Assembly (NCBI GenBank): GCA_030522415.1
Contig: CM060108.1
Location: 54,352,452 to 54,416,451, forward strand
Direction: 5' to 3'
Source of the DNA: Channallabes apus
Taxonomy: Eukaryota > Chordata > Actinopteri > Siluriformes > Clariidae
Length of the DNA: 64,000 nt
A model generated the notes under the pieces. The model searched no databases, was not told where the DNA came from, and was given only the letters and a program-made list of their open reading frames with translations. Made by a program: the position numbers and the translations under genes. How positions within the stretch are numbered: position 1 is the stretch's first letter; every line of letters begins with the position of its first letter. This document shows, piece after piece, positions 10,700 to 22,172 of this stretch.

Positions 10700-11160
10700 A
10701 TAACACTGTGACCGTGTGTGTGCGTGTGTGTGTGTGTGAAACATTTTATTTTGTGTTTGTAAGTGCTTGTGTACTGCGTGCATGTACCGTTTATTATAAC
10801 ACACGTGCACGCGCGAGTAAAGCAAAGAAAATCTCATTAGAAATTAAAAATTTTGTTTCTCTCTCCCTCTCTGTTTCAGCCTGTGTGAGCCTACAGGGTG
10901 TGTGTGCGGCACGTAATTTAACACCGTGCCTGGGGGTCAGTTTCTATTAGGAGCTGTGTGCACACACACGCACTAAACGCGCGTGTGAGAGAGAGAGAGA
11001 GACAGAGAGTGTGTGTGTGTGAGAGAGACCGTGCACGAGAGAGAGAAAGAGAGAAAGAGTGTGACCCACACACACCCACTCTCTCTCTTGCGAGCGAGCA
11101 TTTAGAGTGTGTGTGTCTGTGTGTGTGTGTGCGTGAGAAACAACGACACACACACAGAAA
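10700..11160. repeat. GT/CA and GA/CT microsatellite cluster
   Basis: Runs of gtgtgtg, cacacaca and gagagaga alternate over about 460 bp, with GC-rich spacers. All frames here are low complexity and not genes. From 11160 to about 11750 only AT-rich unassigned sequence is seen. Confidence 0.85.
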
Positions 11161-11775
11161 CTCTGCTCTTTTCAAGGGTAGCGTGCGGTTCATTTGTCTG
11201 TTTTACTTTACAGCAGTGATTCCGTTATTAAGCGCTCACACGACTCATTAGCGAAGTTCCTTGTTAATTTTTTAGACAAAACAGTCTTTCCGTTAATGTG
11301 TGATTATGTGAAATTCAAATAAGAAAGGTTTATTGTGTAATAAAGGTTTACTAGAAGGTTAAAAATCCATTTTCTCCCTCAGCCTCTCTTATGTGTGTGC
11401 CTGCGCATTGATACACTTGGTATTATACACTCTCTCTGGGGTTGGGAGGGGCTACAGACACACACACAGCGTGAAACGCTTAAACGGAAACACTTATCTG
11501 TCGGGATTTCTTTTTACTTTTTAAAAAAGGTAAAGTGCAGGTTAATTTGTTTTATTTTTACTTTATATTTCGTGTTAATTTATTTTTATGTATTTATTTT
11601 TTGGGCTGTGGAATGAATAATTTGAATTTCCATTATTGTTTTGGAATACGAGCCCACTTCAGGAACGAATTATGCTCGTAATCCGAGGTTTCACTGTATC
11701 TGAAACTATGAAATAATCTCTGAATGTGAGCAAATAAATAAAATAAATTTGTACCTTGAGCCCATTTGTGAAATG

Positions 11776-12070
11776 TTCAGGTTGGTACTCCTGCTTGGAG
11801 TCATATGTTCAGGTTGGTACTCCTGCTTGGAGTCTTACCTGTCTGATCGCTACCATTTTGTAGATCTAAATGGAGAACCGTCTGGTGTAATGCCAGTGAA
11901 ATATGGGGTCCCACAAGGGTCAGTTTTAGGACCTCTGTTGTTCTCAATATAGATGCTTCCCTTGGGTAACATCATTAGAAGACATGGGATTAGTTTCCAT
12001 TGTTATGCTGATGTGATGCTATAACCTGTGATGCTATCTTCCAGACAGTGTTCGGGGAGCAGACACGGTT
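11776..12070 (+). pseudogene. L2-B fragment with internal deletion
   Basis: It encodes the RT stretch from the [15 protein letters not shown] block through [14 protein letters not shown], followed by an in-frame stop. The sequence reaches the CYAD motif, then jumps to the distal PDSVRGADTVS region, so the C-terminal domain has been deleted. A 36-bp unit at the start (ttcaggttggtactcctgct) is duplicated in tandem at about 11776 and 11812. It preserves the empty site for solo LTR 2. Confidence 0.8.
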
Positions 12071-12084
12071 TCTCCCGACATGGA

Positions 12085-12330
12085 AATAACCTATATAAAC
12101 ATATATGTTTTAATATAGGTTTTGATATAGGTTTTTAATATATGTGACATATATAAAATTGGCCATTTTCCTATATTATATGTGCATATATGCGTGCATA
12201 TATGCGTGCATATATAAAATTTTACGTTTTCCTATATTATATGTACATATATGCACATATATGCGTACATATATAGGTACATATATGCATGTATACATGT
12301 GTGCATATATGCACCTATATGTTTACCTAG
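12085..12330. repeat. AT-rich tandem repeat of tatatgcgtgca-like units
   Basis: Short units such as catatatgcgtg, catatataaaatt and gtacatatatgc recur. The longer block cctatattatatgt occurs at 12171 and 12232, about 60 bp apart. There are many short palindromes. Not coding. Confidence 0.75.
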
Positions 12331-12339
12331 ATTAGTAAA

Positions 12340-13300
12340 ATTATTAAAATCCATAGCTGCTAGACAACATAAATAAAAGCCCAAAATGTAGGAATTAAAT
12401 TTTTTTATTTTCTTAAGAACAATCAACTAGTAAAAGAACAAAAAAACTGAACAGGAAGGAAAAAAATATATATTTTGTGGATCTTCCCAGCTCCGTGAGC
12501 TTTGAATTGATAGATGTGCCTATCTGCCTTCGGGTGGCTGCCGGCCACTTCTTCAATGTAGCATCTAGAGAAGACAAAAATAATAAGGCAGTATAATAAT
12601 AATAAATTAATATTTATTAAAACTTCAGACGACAACAATTACTGCCACGAGGTTATTTGCAACACTATATGTTCTACAAAATAGAGGACTACACACCTTA
12701 CAACGCAATATAATGTGGCTTTAGAAGTGGAAAGGTAGGATTAAGAAGTGAGCAAGCGATGAAATAGTATTATAGGTACCAAGCAGATACAGTAACAATA
12801 ATGGGTGCCCTACCGTATGCAGTCTCCATTTATGCCTAATAAACATTGATACAAGTAGGCTATGGTTAAAGTGGTGAACTTATAAAGTCTGAAATGTTTT
12901 TTTTCCCTTCTCAATGCATTATGCATTTACTCACCAATAATGGCTACTTTTTTAATTTGGTCAAGTCTCCAAGTCGAAGGTTCCCAGCAGCAGATTCCGT
13001 ACCATGGCAGTAGCAGAGGTGGCAAGGCTGGCTGCTCTCCATGCTTCTGCCTGGCAAAACACCCCAGAGCCCTTTATAACTTCAATCTGAAAAATAATTT
13101 CACATCACAATATTAATTTATTGGCAACTTTTAGAAACTTTTCATGTTTCATACTGATTCTCATGTTTAGCTTCCCAATAGTTAATAGGATTTTAATGAT
13201 GTATAAATGCAGATTAATGATAAAGATACATGCAGGGTAAAACTGCAACAGGAACAGTACAAAATAAAAACTGAAAAAAGATGGACATTCAGAGTAAAAC
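12340..13300. other. Unassigned stretch with weak minus-strand exon-like pieces
   Basis: Two short minus-strand open segments stand out. One lies at about 12562-12460 (CYIEEVAGSHPKADRH) after a pyrimidine-AG that resembles a splice acceptor. The other, at about 13090-12955 (VFCQAEAWRAASLATSA, then NLLLGTFDLETL), resembles the C-terminal half of a BEN domain and runs into a GTGAGT. Neither has a start codon, and the second has a frame break. They may be remnants of a host gene or of a transposon gene, and no product can be named. Confidence 0.3.
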
Positions 13301-13310
13301 AGTGCAAGAT

Positions 13311-13687
13311 TTAAAAAAAAAACTGTACAAAACATACATGTCGGTTAGCATTGGTGGGAGCAATGTCCAAGCAGTGTAGAGAAATATTTCTGTACGACTT
13401 CATTGTTTTGTGCTGTGTAGTATAGTATTGTAATAGCTGATCAGTGATCAACTCCCCATGTGCTGGTTGTACGCAGTCACAGGAAATGTCTTTGTAGTCC
13501 ATGTACCTTGTAATTTCACCCTCATCTTCACCTCATCTACTGTATAAGCAGAATGTATGGTAGAACAGGTACAGTAGATACTTCTCGTGTGTCCATCCAC
13601 TTCACAAATACAAGATGTCCATCTGAACGGAGCTTGCGTGTCCTGATGTGAGGGGCTGGTGAAGGCAAGGGTGATGCAGACACATTC
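13311..13687 (-). pseudogene. piggyBac-like transposase remnant, C-terminal part of DDE domain
   Basis: The minus-strand sequence at 13687-13507 reads RSDGHLVFVKWMDTREVS and then, after a one-base frame break, CSTIHSAYTVDEVKMRV. The next open stretch (13502-13311) reads TDQLLQYYTTQHKTM followed by YRNISLHCLDIAPTNA. This order (KW-D-R-V, STIH, then DQ...YY...H.KTM..Y....H.LDIA..NA) is the pattern of the late part of piggyBac-family transposases. The catalytic aspartates upstream, the N-terminus and the terminal repeats were not found. Two frame breaks make it dead. It lies 0.5 kb from the intact-ended Tc1 copy. Confidence 0.7.
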
Positions 13688-14197
13688 CTAAAAACAAATA
13701 AATAAAAAATGTTAGCCTATACTGTACAGAGTAAATGGATGTGCAATTAATATGGATGAACAATGTATACAGAGATGACCAAAAAATTTATCCACACTTC
13801 AACATGAAAAATATACACCTCTCTTCTGTAGGTCACATGACAGCATCAATGATGGTGATAGATAATACTAGACCCTGCTGCCATAATTCAATTTGAGTTT
13901 TAAAAAAGGCCATAGATAACAATTGTGTACACAAGTGTGTATACATTTTTGTGCCCCTCTGTATTTTTGATGGGCAATAGGCTGCGCAAATATCTGTTGA
14001 TGGACAACAGACCATGTAGTGGATCTCAAACATTTACAACTGAGACATTAGCATACTAACACCATCCATTGGACATTACACACATATTGAACACATTTTA
14101 AACAATTACATCTTATCAGGCATTTGTAAATACACGCTAAACAAAAGGGATTATATACATTTACACCAAAGAAATATTCATAAGCATCACTTAGCTA

Positions 14198-15791
14198 CAA
14201 ACCGGATTCCAAAAAAGTTGGGACACTAAACAAATTGTGAACAAAAACTGAATGCAATGATGTGGAGATGGCAAATGTCAATATTTTATTCAGAATAGAA
14301 CATAAATCACGGAACAAAAGTTTAAACTGAGAAAATGTATCATTTTAAGGGGAAAATATGGTGAATCAAAATGTCATGGTGTCAACAAATCCCAAAAAAG
14401 TTGGGACAAGGCCATTTTCACCACTGTGTGGCATCTCCCCTTCTTCTTAAAACACTCAACAGACGTCTGGGGACCGAGGAGACCAGTTTCTCAAGTTTAG
14501 AAATAGGAATGCTCTCCCATTCTTGTCTAATACAGGCCTCTAACTGTTCAATCGTCTTGGGCCTTCTTTGTCGCACCTTCCTCTTTATGATGCGCCAAAT
14601 GTTCTCTATAGGGGAAATATCTGGACTGCAGACTGGCCATTTCAGTACCCGGATCCTTCTCCTACGCAGCCATGATGTTGTGATTGATGCAGAATGTGGT
14701 CTGGCATTATCTTGTTGAAAAATGCAGGGTCTTCCCTGAAAGAAATGACGTCTGGACGTCTGGATATGTTGTTCTAGAACCTGAATATATTTTTCTGCAT
14801 TGATAGTGCCTTTCCAGACATGCAAGCTGCCCATGCCACACGCACTCATGCAACCCCATACCATCAGAGATGCAGGCTTCTGAACTGAGCGTTGATAACA
14901 ACTTGGGTTGTCCTTGTCCTCTTTGGTCCGGATGACATGGCGTCCCACATTTCCAACAAGAACTTTGAATCGTGACTCGTCTGACCACAGAACAGTCTTC
15001 CATTTTGCCACACTCCATTTTAAATGATCCCTGGCCCAATGAAAACGCCTGTGCTTGTGGATCTTGCTTAGAAATGGCTTCTTCTTTGCACTGTAGAGTT
15101 TCAGCTGGCAACGGCGGATGGCACGGTGGATTGTGTTCACTGACGATGGTTTCTGGAAGTATTCCTGAGCCCATTCTGTGGTTTCCTTTACAGTAGCATT
15201 CCTGTTTGTGGTGCAGTGTCGTTTAAGGGCTCAGAGATGACGGGCATCCAGTATGGTTTTACGCCCTTTACCCTTACGCACAGAGATTGTTCCAGATTCT
15301 CTGACTCTTCGGATGATATTATGCACAGTTGATGATGATAACTGCAAAGTCTTTGCAATTTTTCGCTGGGTAACACCTTTCTGATATTGCTCCACTATCT
15401 TTCTGCGCAACATTATGGGAATTGGTGATCCTCTACCCATCTTGGCTTCTGAGAGACACTGCCACTCTGAGAAGCTCTTTTTATACCCAATCATGTTGCC
15501 AATTAACCTAATTACTGTTAATTGATCTTCCAGCTCTTTGTTATGCTCAAATTTACATTTTCCAGCCTCTTATTGCTACTTGTCCCAACTTTTTTGGGAT
15601 TTGTTGACACCGTGAAATTTGGAACCTACATATTTTTCTTTTAAAATGATACATTTTCTCGGATTAAACTTTTGATCTGTCATCTATGTTCTATTCTGAA
15701 TAAAATATTGACATTTTCCATCTCCACATCATTGCATTCAGTTTTGATTCACAATTTGTTTAGTGTCCCAACTTTTTTGGAATCCGGATTG
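14198..15791 (-). mobile_element. Complete Tc1-like transposon with TIRs and TA target
   Basis: The ends are inverted copies of aaaccggattccaaaaaagt (14199-14218) and its complement at about 15772-15790. Both are bordered by TA (14196-14197; 15792-15793). Each TIR has an inner repetition of the tgggac motif (ttgttgacaccgtgaaattt region and its partner), as expected for indirect-repeat Tc1 elements. At 1594 bp the size is typical. It carries one transposase gene on the minus strand. Confidence 0.93.
14418..15440 (-). pseudogene. Tc1 transposase, 340 codons, one nonsense codon
   Basis: The start is ATG at 15440 (MGRGSPIPIMLRRKIVEQ), chosen because it gives the normal 340-residue length. The N-terminal helix-turn-helix is seen in RKIAKTLQLSSSTVHNIIRR. 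Catalytic residues of the DD34E triad are the Asp in WSDESRF, the first Asp in FQQDNARPH, and the Glu in SPDISPIEN, with 34 residues between the last two. A TGA near 15231, after DARHL, is the only interruption; the sister family has an arginine there, so it is probably a decayed CGA. The frame is otherwise open. The protein would cut and paste this element at TA sites if intact. Confidence 0.9.
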
Positions 15792-15793
15792 TA

Positions 15794-16613
15794 CATGAGG
15801 CTGTATTTTAGCCACCTGGAACTAGCTTGTTTGTGGTAAATAACATTACTGATAGCAGTGTTATAAGCTAACCAAAATGGAGCCAAATACATATTATCAA
15901 CTATAATCTAAAGCTATCCAAAACAAGGTGAAATACATTAGAACATTTATAAACATCTGTAAACTCCATAAGGCATTAACTTAGCCATCGGGAAATATCA
16001 TGTTTGTGCTACATGAGGCAGCATTTTAGCATGATTTACCTAAACTATATAAATGGCATTGAAAGCCAATGTGTCACACAAGCTGACAAGAACGAGCTGT
16101 AGTGAGGAAAATATTTACTAATATTAGTTTAATATTATCAGAATAAGAGTTATATAAGACTTAATAACTTACCCAGTGTAGTATGGGTCTATTCTCTGTT
16201 CAAAATGCTCCTGTTCGGCGTCGGAGTCACACAGTCTTCTTCTGAGGAAAATGTAAACTCCTCCTACTTTCCAGGACATTCTTAAGAGTTTCCTCGGATG
16301 TGTAAGCGTGTGCCATCTTCCAAAACGTGCAGAAAACTCACTGAATCTGAGTGAGTCTCTCTGTGTGTGTGTGTGTGTGTGTGTTGATCAGGCCGGTGTC
16401 CGGGGCGTGGCCTAGTATGTAAATTACCAAGACTGATTTCCGTGTGATTGGCGTGTGGGCGTGTCCTGCCTCAGGTTATTAGCAGATAAGTCCGACAGAA
16501 ATTCTGTGCCTCTCCTTGGTTTCATACGGATTATATGAACTGAGAATATTTGTTTTCAATGTGACTTGCATCATTTAAAAGTAAACACTCATATAGGTGC
16601 GGATATATACACA
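15794..16613. other. No gene assigned; GT microsatellite and one exon-like minus-strand ORF
   Basis: The stretch holds AT-rich unique-looking DNA and a (GT)n tract near 16362-16384. On the minus strand, an ATG at 16279 opens 35 codons ending at a canonical GTAAGT donor-like site (16172). It has no match I recognise and no confirmed second exon. Confidence 0.4.
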
Positions 16614-18740
16614 TATTTTATCAGTAATCTCCCAGAGTTACCAACTTCGATTAGGCCACCGTCTGACCCCACAGAACTTGATCAGGCGACTGAATATTTA
16701 GAGTCGACACTTCGTTGTACCTTAGATAATGTAGCTCCAGCTAAAAGAAAAATTATTAGAGGTAAGAAACTCGCTCCCTGGTATAACGATCACACGCGAA
16801 CTTTAAAACAGACTGCTCGGAAATTAGAGCGTAAATGGCGTCAAACTAAATTGTTGGTATTTCAAATAGCATGGAAAGAGAGCATCCTGAACTATAGGAA
16901 AGCTCTTAGTGTAGCTAGATCAACGTATCTCTCCACTCTTATAGAAGAAAATAAAAATAATCCTAGATTTTTATTTAATACCGTAGCCAAATTAACCAGC
17001 AATAAGACCACTACAGAAATCTCCACAACAACATCATGCAATAGTGAGGACTTCATGAACTTTTTTAATAATAAAATTGTAAATATCAGGCATAAAATTG
17101 AGGCTTTGAAACCAAACAATGTAATTGATACTGATGTTAACCTAGCCATGTCAGATTCAAACCTAGCATACTTTACTCCTCTTGAAGAGAATGAACTAAT
17201 TTCACTCATCTCTTCTGCAAATTCATCAACCTGTATATTAGATCCTATACCGACACATTTTCTTAAACAGATAGTACCAGTAATAACAGAACCGATGTTG
17301 AGAATAATTAATTCCTCACTCAGCATTGGTTATGTTCCAAAATCTTTTAAAGTAGCAGTTATTAAACCAATAATTAAGAAACCTGACCTCGACCCCTGTC
17401 AGCTGTCCAAATACAGGCCAATATCAAACCTCCCCTTTATCTCTAAAATTCTGGAAAAGATAGTAGCGGAGCAGCTATGCTCATATCTACATCGAACTGG
17501 CATACATGAACTGTATCAGTCAGGATTTAGGCCTCATCACAGCACAGAAACAGCACTCGTTAAAGTAGTAAATGACCTCCTATTGGCCTCTGATCAGGGT
17601 TGTGTAACTATGCTTGTATTACTCGACCTCAGTGCAGCTTTTGACACTATTGATCATGCTATTCTTCTTCACAGATTAGAAAATTTAGTAGGAATTAAGG
17701 GTACAACCCTCTCCTGGCTCAGATCCTATTTGACCGATCGTTATCAGTATGTAGACTTAAATGGTGATTATTCTGCATGTTCTCTAGTGGAGTTTGGCGT
17801 TCCGCAGGGTTCAGTTTTAGGCCCACTGCTTTTTTCCCTTTACATGCTTCCTCTGGGCAACATAATCCGTAAGCATGGTATTAGTTTTCATTGTTATGCT
17901 GACGACACACAGCTATACGTCTCAACAAAACCTGATGAGAAAAACCATCTTAATAAAGTTGAGCAATGTGTTCAGGACATAAGAAATTGGATGCTAATTA
18001 ACTTCCTTCTGCTTAATCCGGATAAGACAGAAGTTCTAGTCATAGGACCGCATACAGCTAGAAGTAAAATCTTAGATCTCACCGTAACTTTAGATGGCCT
18101 TTCTGTTCCGTCAAGTGCAACAGTAAAAGACCTCGGCGTGATTATAGATTCCAGCCTTTCATTTGAAGCTCATGTAGATAATATCACCAGGATAGCATTC
18201 TTTCACCTTAGAAATATCGCCAAAATAAGAAATATATTGTCGCTAAATGATGCAGAAAAACTAGTTCATGCTTTTATCACTTCTAGGTTGGACTATTGCA
18301 ATGCCTTACTGTCTGGTTGTTCAGTTAGGTGCATAAACAAGCTTCAGCTAGTCCAAAATGCAGCAGCGAGAATCCTCACTAGAACCAGAAGATATGAGCA
18401 CATCACCCCTATCCTATCTTCACTGCATTGGCTCCCTGTGAAATTTCGCATTGATTTTAAAATACTACTCTTGACATATAAGGCATTAAATGGTCTCGCG
18501 CCGCAGTATCTGAGCGAACTGCTAGTGTCTTACGATCCGCCACGCCTACTTTGGTCAAAGGATGCAGGCTGCTTATCAGTACCGCGTATTATGAAAACTA
18601 CAGCTGGGGGCAGTGCTTTTTCTTACAAAGCCCCAAAATTATGGAATAGTCTTCCAAATAGTGTTCGGGACTCAGACACAGTCTCAGTGTTTAAGTCTAG
18701 GCTAAAAACCTATTTATTTAACCAAGCATTTTATGAATAG
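16566..18740 (+). CDS. L2-A reverse transcriptase, open but 5'-truncated ORF2
   Basis: This 724-codon frame begins by chance in flanking sequence; LINE-derived sequence starts at about residue 17. RT motifs are in order: [18 protein letters not shown], then [44 protein letters not shown], and the palm motif [11 protein letters not shown] near residue 445. The C-terminal domain has [12 protein letters not shown] and [10 protein letters not shown], typical of L2/CR1. The endonuclease is missing. The protein would not be expressed as a normal LINE ORF2, and there is no promoter. The absence of stops over 2.1 kb indicates a young copy. Confidence 0.9.
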   Translation: MHHLKVNTHIGADIYTYFISNLPELPTSIRPPSDPTELDQATEYLESTLRCTLDNVAPAKRKIIRGKKLAPWYNDHTRTLKQTARKLERKWRQTKLLVFQIAWKESILNYRKALSVARSTYLSTLIEENKNNPRFLFNTVAKLTSNKTTTEISTTTSCNSEDFMNFFNNKIVNIRHKIEALKPNNVIDTDVNLAMSDSNLAYFTPLEENELISLISSANSSTCILDPIPTHFLKQIVPVITEPMLRIINSSLSIGYVPKSFKVAVIKPIIKKPDLDPCQLSKYRPISNLPFISKILEKIVAEQLCSYLHRTGIHELYQSGFRPHHSTETALVKVVNDLLLASDQGCVTMLVLLDLSAAFDTIDHAILLHRLENLVGIKGTTLSWLRSYLTDRYQYVDLNGDYSACSLVEFGVPQGSVLGPLLFSLYMLPLGNIIRKHGISFHCYADDTQLYVSTKPDEKNHLNKVEQCVQDIRNWMLINFLLLNPDKTEVLVIGPHTARSKILDLTVTLDGLSVPSSATVKDLGVIIDSSLSFEAHVDNITRIAFFHLRNIAKIRNILSLNDAEKLVHAFITSRLDYCNALLSGCSVRCINKLQLVQNAAARILTRTRRYEHITPILSSLHWLPVKFRIDFKILLLTYKALNGLAPQYLSELLVSYDPPRLLWSKDAGCLSVPRIMKTTAGGSAFSYKAPKLWNSLPNSVRDSDTVSVFKSRLKTYLFNQAFYE

Positions 18741-19765
18741 ATTTGCCATAAGGTAAAGGAGCAGATCTGGGGGACTCATGGACGTAGAGTATTATGGTGA
18801 ACTGGTATGTTTAGATGCTGTCTTCCTCAGTCTCATTTGATCACTCAGGTTTGTTGACGGTGAGGTGATTGTTTGCTTTACATCTCAGGGAGCCCTCATG
18901 TTTGTGTTTCCTTCTGGCTCTCCCTTTTAGTTATGCTGTCATAGTTAGTCCTGCCGGAGTCCCTGCTTGCACTCTACAGTAAATATACATTCACATTAGA
19001 CATTGTGACTGTGACCATACCTAATTGCAATCTCTCCTCCTCTTCTCTTCCTCCCCCTCTTTCTCTTTCCTCTCTCCCCCTGTCTCCCCCTTTCACTCTT
19101 TCTCTCTCTCTCTCTGTCGAGCTACACATGTGGTTCCTGAGCTGCCAGTGATCCAGACTCCCTCTGCCCTCCGGACCTGTCTGATCCATCCTGGTGCCCG
19201 GTTTCTGGTTGGAGGTCTCGTCGCATGGATGCCCCGTGTGTCTCTTTAGGATGCGTCTGGTGTCTGGGGATGATTCTCTATACTTAGAAGATGGTTCTGG
19301 CCTCGACTGGTGTGGTCAGCTGTTTCTCTGAGGACTTGACAATTCGATAGTTCAGGACTGGAACTTTCTACAAGTCTATCTGAGTCTCGAATAACTACTG
19401 GACTCCATTTTACATCAAGTATTATAACATCAATTAACATCAACTATTATAGCTGAACCTAACACTTAACACTGTATAAATGCAGATCATTTCCTGCTAT
19501 CTGTTTCACCCAGATGAGGATGGGTTCCCTGTCGAGTCTGGTTCCTCTCAAGGTTTCTTCCTATTACCGTCTCAGGGAGTTTTTCCTTGCCACTGTCGCC
19601 CTCGGGCTTGCTCGCCAGGGAATATCTGAACATTTTGATTCATACACATTCACATTCCATACAAACTTAAATAATTCTTTTGATTGTGTAAAGCTGTTTT
19701 GAGACAATGTCAATTGTTAAAAGCGCTATACAAATAAAACTGAATTGAATTGAATTGAACTAAGG
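16614..19765 (+). mobile_element. L2-A copy 2, 5'-truncated LINE with open RT
   Basis: Similarity to the full-length L2-A begins at ttttatcagtaatctccca (16615), after the endonuclease domain. It continues through RT, the C-terminal domain, a CT-rich 3' UTR (about 19030-19110) and the (attga)n tail ending near 19765. 5' truncation is normal for LINEs copied by target-primed reverse transcription. Its RT reads through without a stop, unlike the full-length copy at 47.3 kb. Confidence 0.92.
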
Positions 19766-20460
19766 GACCGTCTAAAAAGTGCATGACCAAGACCCAAGCG
19801 TTTATTTACAGAAGAATACACAAGATTAAGAGAAATACCTCACAGGACATCAAACATATTACACTGTTAGGCTACATTATGGATAATTTGTTCATTTATT
19901 TATTTGTTTGTTTAATTGATTAATAAATATTTCAATGTACATTTTAAAATAAATGATTACACAGACAATTCTTGTGGCAATAAAACAGATAATTTGTTAA
20001 ATGAGAGTTGGGGTGTTTTTTTATTATTAAAATAATAATTATTATTATTGTAATTGTAAAGATATGTATGAAAATGACTGCACTTTGGTACAGTCTGTTA
20101 TGAGTTGCAAAAAATGACAAATCAACAGAATTCAATAACTTTTTTGCTATAGAAACTTAGCATTTAGAAAATGTAAAACCAACTGTACTATAATACACTC
20201 TATTTGCAATTGCATTTGAATATTGTCCGCGATATCACTCCATATCCTGGTAAATTAAATCAAAGTTTTAATAAAGGATTAATGAAGTTATTTGAATCTT
20301 GAATCTTTTAATCTAATGGTGTGTAGTCTTTGTCTAGGTGCTAGATCAGAGCAGATGGAAGTAAGATTTAGAGAAATAGAGAAACTATTGCTGAGGAATC
20401 ACTGATCTCTGTCATTTTAAACTATATTTTAGGTTTACTGAACAGAATAAATCACAATGT
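19766..20460. other. Spacer between L2-A and the zinc-finger gene
   Basis: AT-rich sequence with a short (TTA)n/(AAT)n tract at about 20019-20048. I see no coding sequence or recognised repeat. Confidence 0.5.
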
Positions 20461-20479
20461 GAATAGATTCTTAATGGTT

Positions 20480-20705
20480 CTGTTCACCATCCAGTCCAGT
20501 AGGGGGCAGTGAAACACACAACTAAAAGACAAAGGAGAAGAAGAGCTGAAGACGTTGTTCCACTTGCACGGTCTAGTTATCCAGCTAAGCTAAAACAATC
20601 TCTACATTTAACTGTTTCTACCTGCAGTTTTACAGAGAATCTTAAATCTGATCGAGTTTAATTACAAACAGCATTTGAGGAGAGGATTAACTAACTGAAC
20701 CTGAG
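20480..20705 (+). promoter_or_regulatory. Probable promoter and non-coding first exon of the zinc-finger gene
   Basis: A near-consensus CTCF-type motif (CCAGTAGGGGGCAGT, 20496-20510) lies upstream of what is probably the first exon. The exon would end at 20705, where GAG is followed by GTAAG. An intron of about 196 bp (20706-20901) ends in a pyrimidine-rich tract and CAG. The coding start lies 35 bases into the next exon. The transcription start cannot be placed. Confidence 0.55.
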
Positions 20706-20936
20706 GTAAGATAAAGTCTAAACACTTACTGACTGGATCCTGCATAGAGCTCTGTTTATGTAATAGTGTCTGTAGTACCAGAACATAATAATAATAATAC
20801 AATTAAATTATAATTATTAAATAAAATGTCATTATATATTGCTATTGTACAATGTTTTGTATTTTTCATGATGCTGAATTCAATTTACTTTCTTTAACCA
20901 GATATAAAGAAGAACAAAGGACGTGTTATTTGTACT

Positions 20937-22172
20937 ATGACTAGTCAAGAAGAATCTCAGACAGACCTTCACCACTGTTTAGAGTGTCGAAAGAGTTTTA
21001 GTCAAGAGAAGGATCTCACAGCGCACCAGCTCATCCACAGACAAGACAAACCACATCAGTGCTCACAGTGTGGAAAGAGTTTTAATTATAAATGTCTTCT
21101 CCAACAACATCAGCGCGTTCACACAGGAGAGAAACCGTATCAGTGTTCGCAGTGTGGAAAGAGATTTACTCAATCGAAGTATCTCACAGCACACCAGCTC
21201 ATCCACAGCCAAGAAAAAACACATCAGTGCTCACAGTGTGGAAAGAGTTTCATTTTTAAACATCGTCTCCAACAACACCAGAGCACTCATACACGAGAGA
21301 AGCCGTATCAGTGTTCACAGTGTGGAAAGAGTTTTAGTCAAGAGAGGTACCTCACAGCACACCAGCTCATCCACAGACAAGACAAGCCACATCAATGCTC
21401 ACAGTGTGGAAAGAGTTTTGTTAACATGAGAGATTTGAAAACACATGAGTACATCCATACAGGAGAGAAGCCGTATCAGTGCTCACAGTGTGCAAAGAGT
21501 TTCATTAATACATATCGTCTCAAACAACATCAGCGCACTCATACAGGAGAGAAGCCGCATCAGTGCTCACAGTGTGGAAAGAGTTTAGCTAACATGAGAG
21601 ATTTGAATAAACACGAGTACATCCATACAGGAGACAAGCCGCATCAGTGCTCACAGTGTGGGAAGAGTTTTAATAAAAAGGATTCTCTCAAGCAACATCA
21701 GCGCATTCACACAGGAGACAAACCGTTTCATTGTTCACAGTGTGGGAAGAGTTTTAATCAAAGGGCCTCTCTTCGAGAACATCAGCGTATTCACACTGGG
21801 GAGAAGCCATATCACTGCTCAGAGTGTGGGAAGAGTTTTAGTAATTTGACCAATTTCCAACAACATCAGCGCATTCACACTGGAGACAAACCGTTTCACT
21901 GTTCACAGTGTGGGAAGAGTTTTACTCAAAGCGGCACTCTTCTGAAACATCAGCGTATTCACACTGGGGAGAAGCCATATTACTGCTCAGAGTGTGGGAA
22001 AAGTTTTAGTAATTTGAGGAATTTCCAACAACACCAGCGCATTCACACTGGAGAGAAGCCATATTACTGCTCCATGTGTGGAAATAATTTTTCTCGAATC
22101 AGCTCTTTTAATAAGCATCTACGCAACCATACTGAAGGAGAGGAAAAAATAGTGCCGGTATGCCCTATGTGA
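20937..22172 (+). CDS. C2H2 zinc-finger protein, 14 fingers
   Basis: The 411-residue protein is almost entirely tandem C2H2 fingers: 14 units of CX2CX12HX3H joined by TGEKP-type linkers, from residue 14 to about 403. It is a likely nuclear DNA-binding protein. The short N-terminus (MTSQEESQTDLHHC) carries no KRAB, BTB or SCAN domain, as is usual in fish arrays. Fingers 1, 3 and 5 share the LTAHQLIH helix; fingers 6 and 8 share NMRDL..HEYIH; fingers 11 and 13 share NL.NFQQHQRIH. This shows growth by duplication of two-finger units. Finger 1 starts CLEC, and the last finger has a changed linker and ends at EGEEKIVP. The coding region is in one exon after a small intron. An AATAAA is at 22367. 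It is the only convincing host gene here, but it could be a retrogene-like member of a large cluster. Confidence 0.9.
   Translation: MTSQEESQTDLHHCLECRKSFSQEKDLTAHQLIHRQDKPHQCSQCGKSFNYKCLLQQHQRVHTGEKPYQCSQCGKRFTQSKYLTAHQLIHSQEKTHQCSQCGKSFIFKHRLQQHQSTHTREKPYQCSQCGKSFSQERYLTAHQLIHRQDKPHQCSQCGKSFVNMRDLKTHEYIHTGEKPYQCSQCAKSFINTYRLKQHQRTHTGEKPHQCSQCGKSLANMRDLNKHEYIHTGDKPHQCSQCGKSFNKKDSLKQHQRIHTGDKPFHCSQCGKSFNQRASLREHQRIHTGEKPYHCSECGKSFSNLTNFQQHQRIHTGDKPFHCSQCGKSFTQSGTLLKHQRIHTGEKPYYCSECGKSFSNLRNFQQHQRIHTGEKPYYCSMCGNNFSRISSFNKHLRNHTEGEEKIVPVCPM

Noticed and set aside
10918..11251. Open frames on both strands of the GT/GA region
   Set aside because: They translate to low-complexity Cys/Val/Arg/Glu or Ser/Leu/His runs from microsatellites.
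12144..12426. Open frames with YACIYACIY-type repeats
   Set aside because: They are read from the AT-rich tandem repeat and have no protein-like composition.
14707..15174. A 155-residue minus-strand frame within the Tc1
   Set aside because: It overlaps the transposase in another frame and has no family motifs, so it is a shadow.
16892..17326. Repeated 144-residue frames opposite L2-A (also 49534-49968 and 54708-55142)
   Set aside because: They are antisense shadows of the L2-A linker and RT region, recurring with each copy.
19025..19249. A 74-residue frame repeated at 51667, 52950 and 35815
   Set aside because: It recurs because it lies in the CT-rich 3' UTR of L2-A copies. It is not separately coding.
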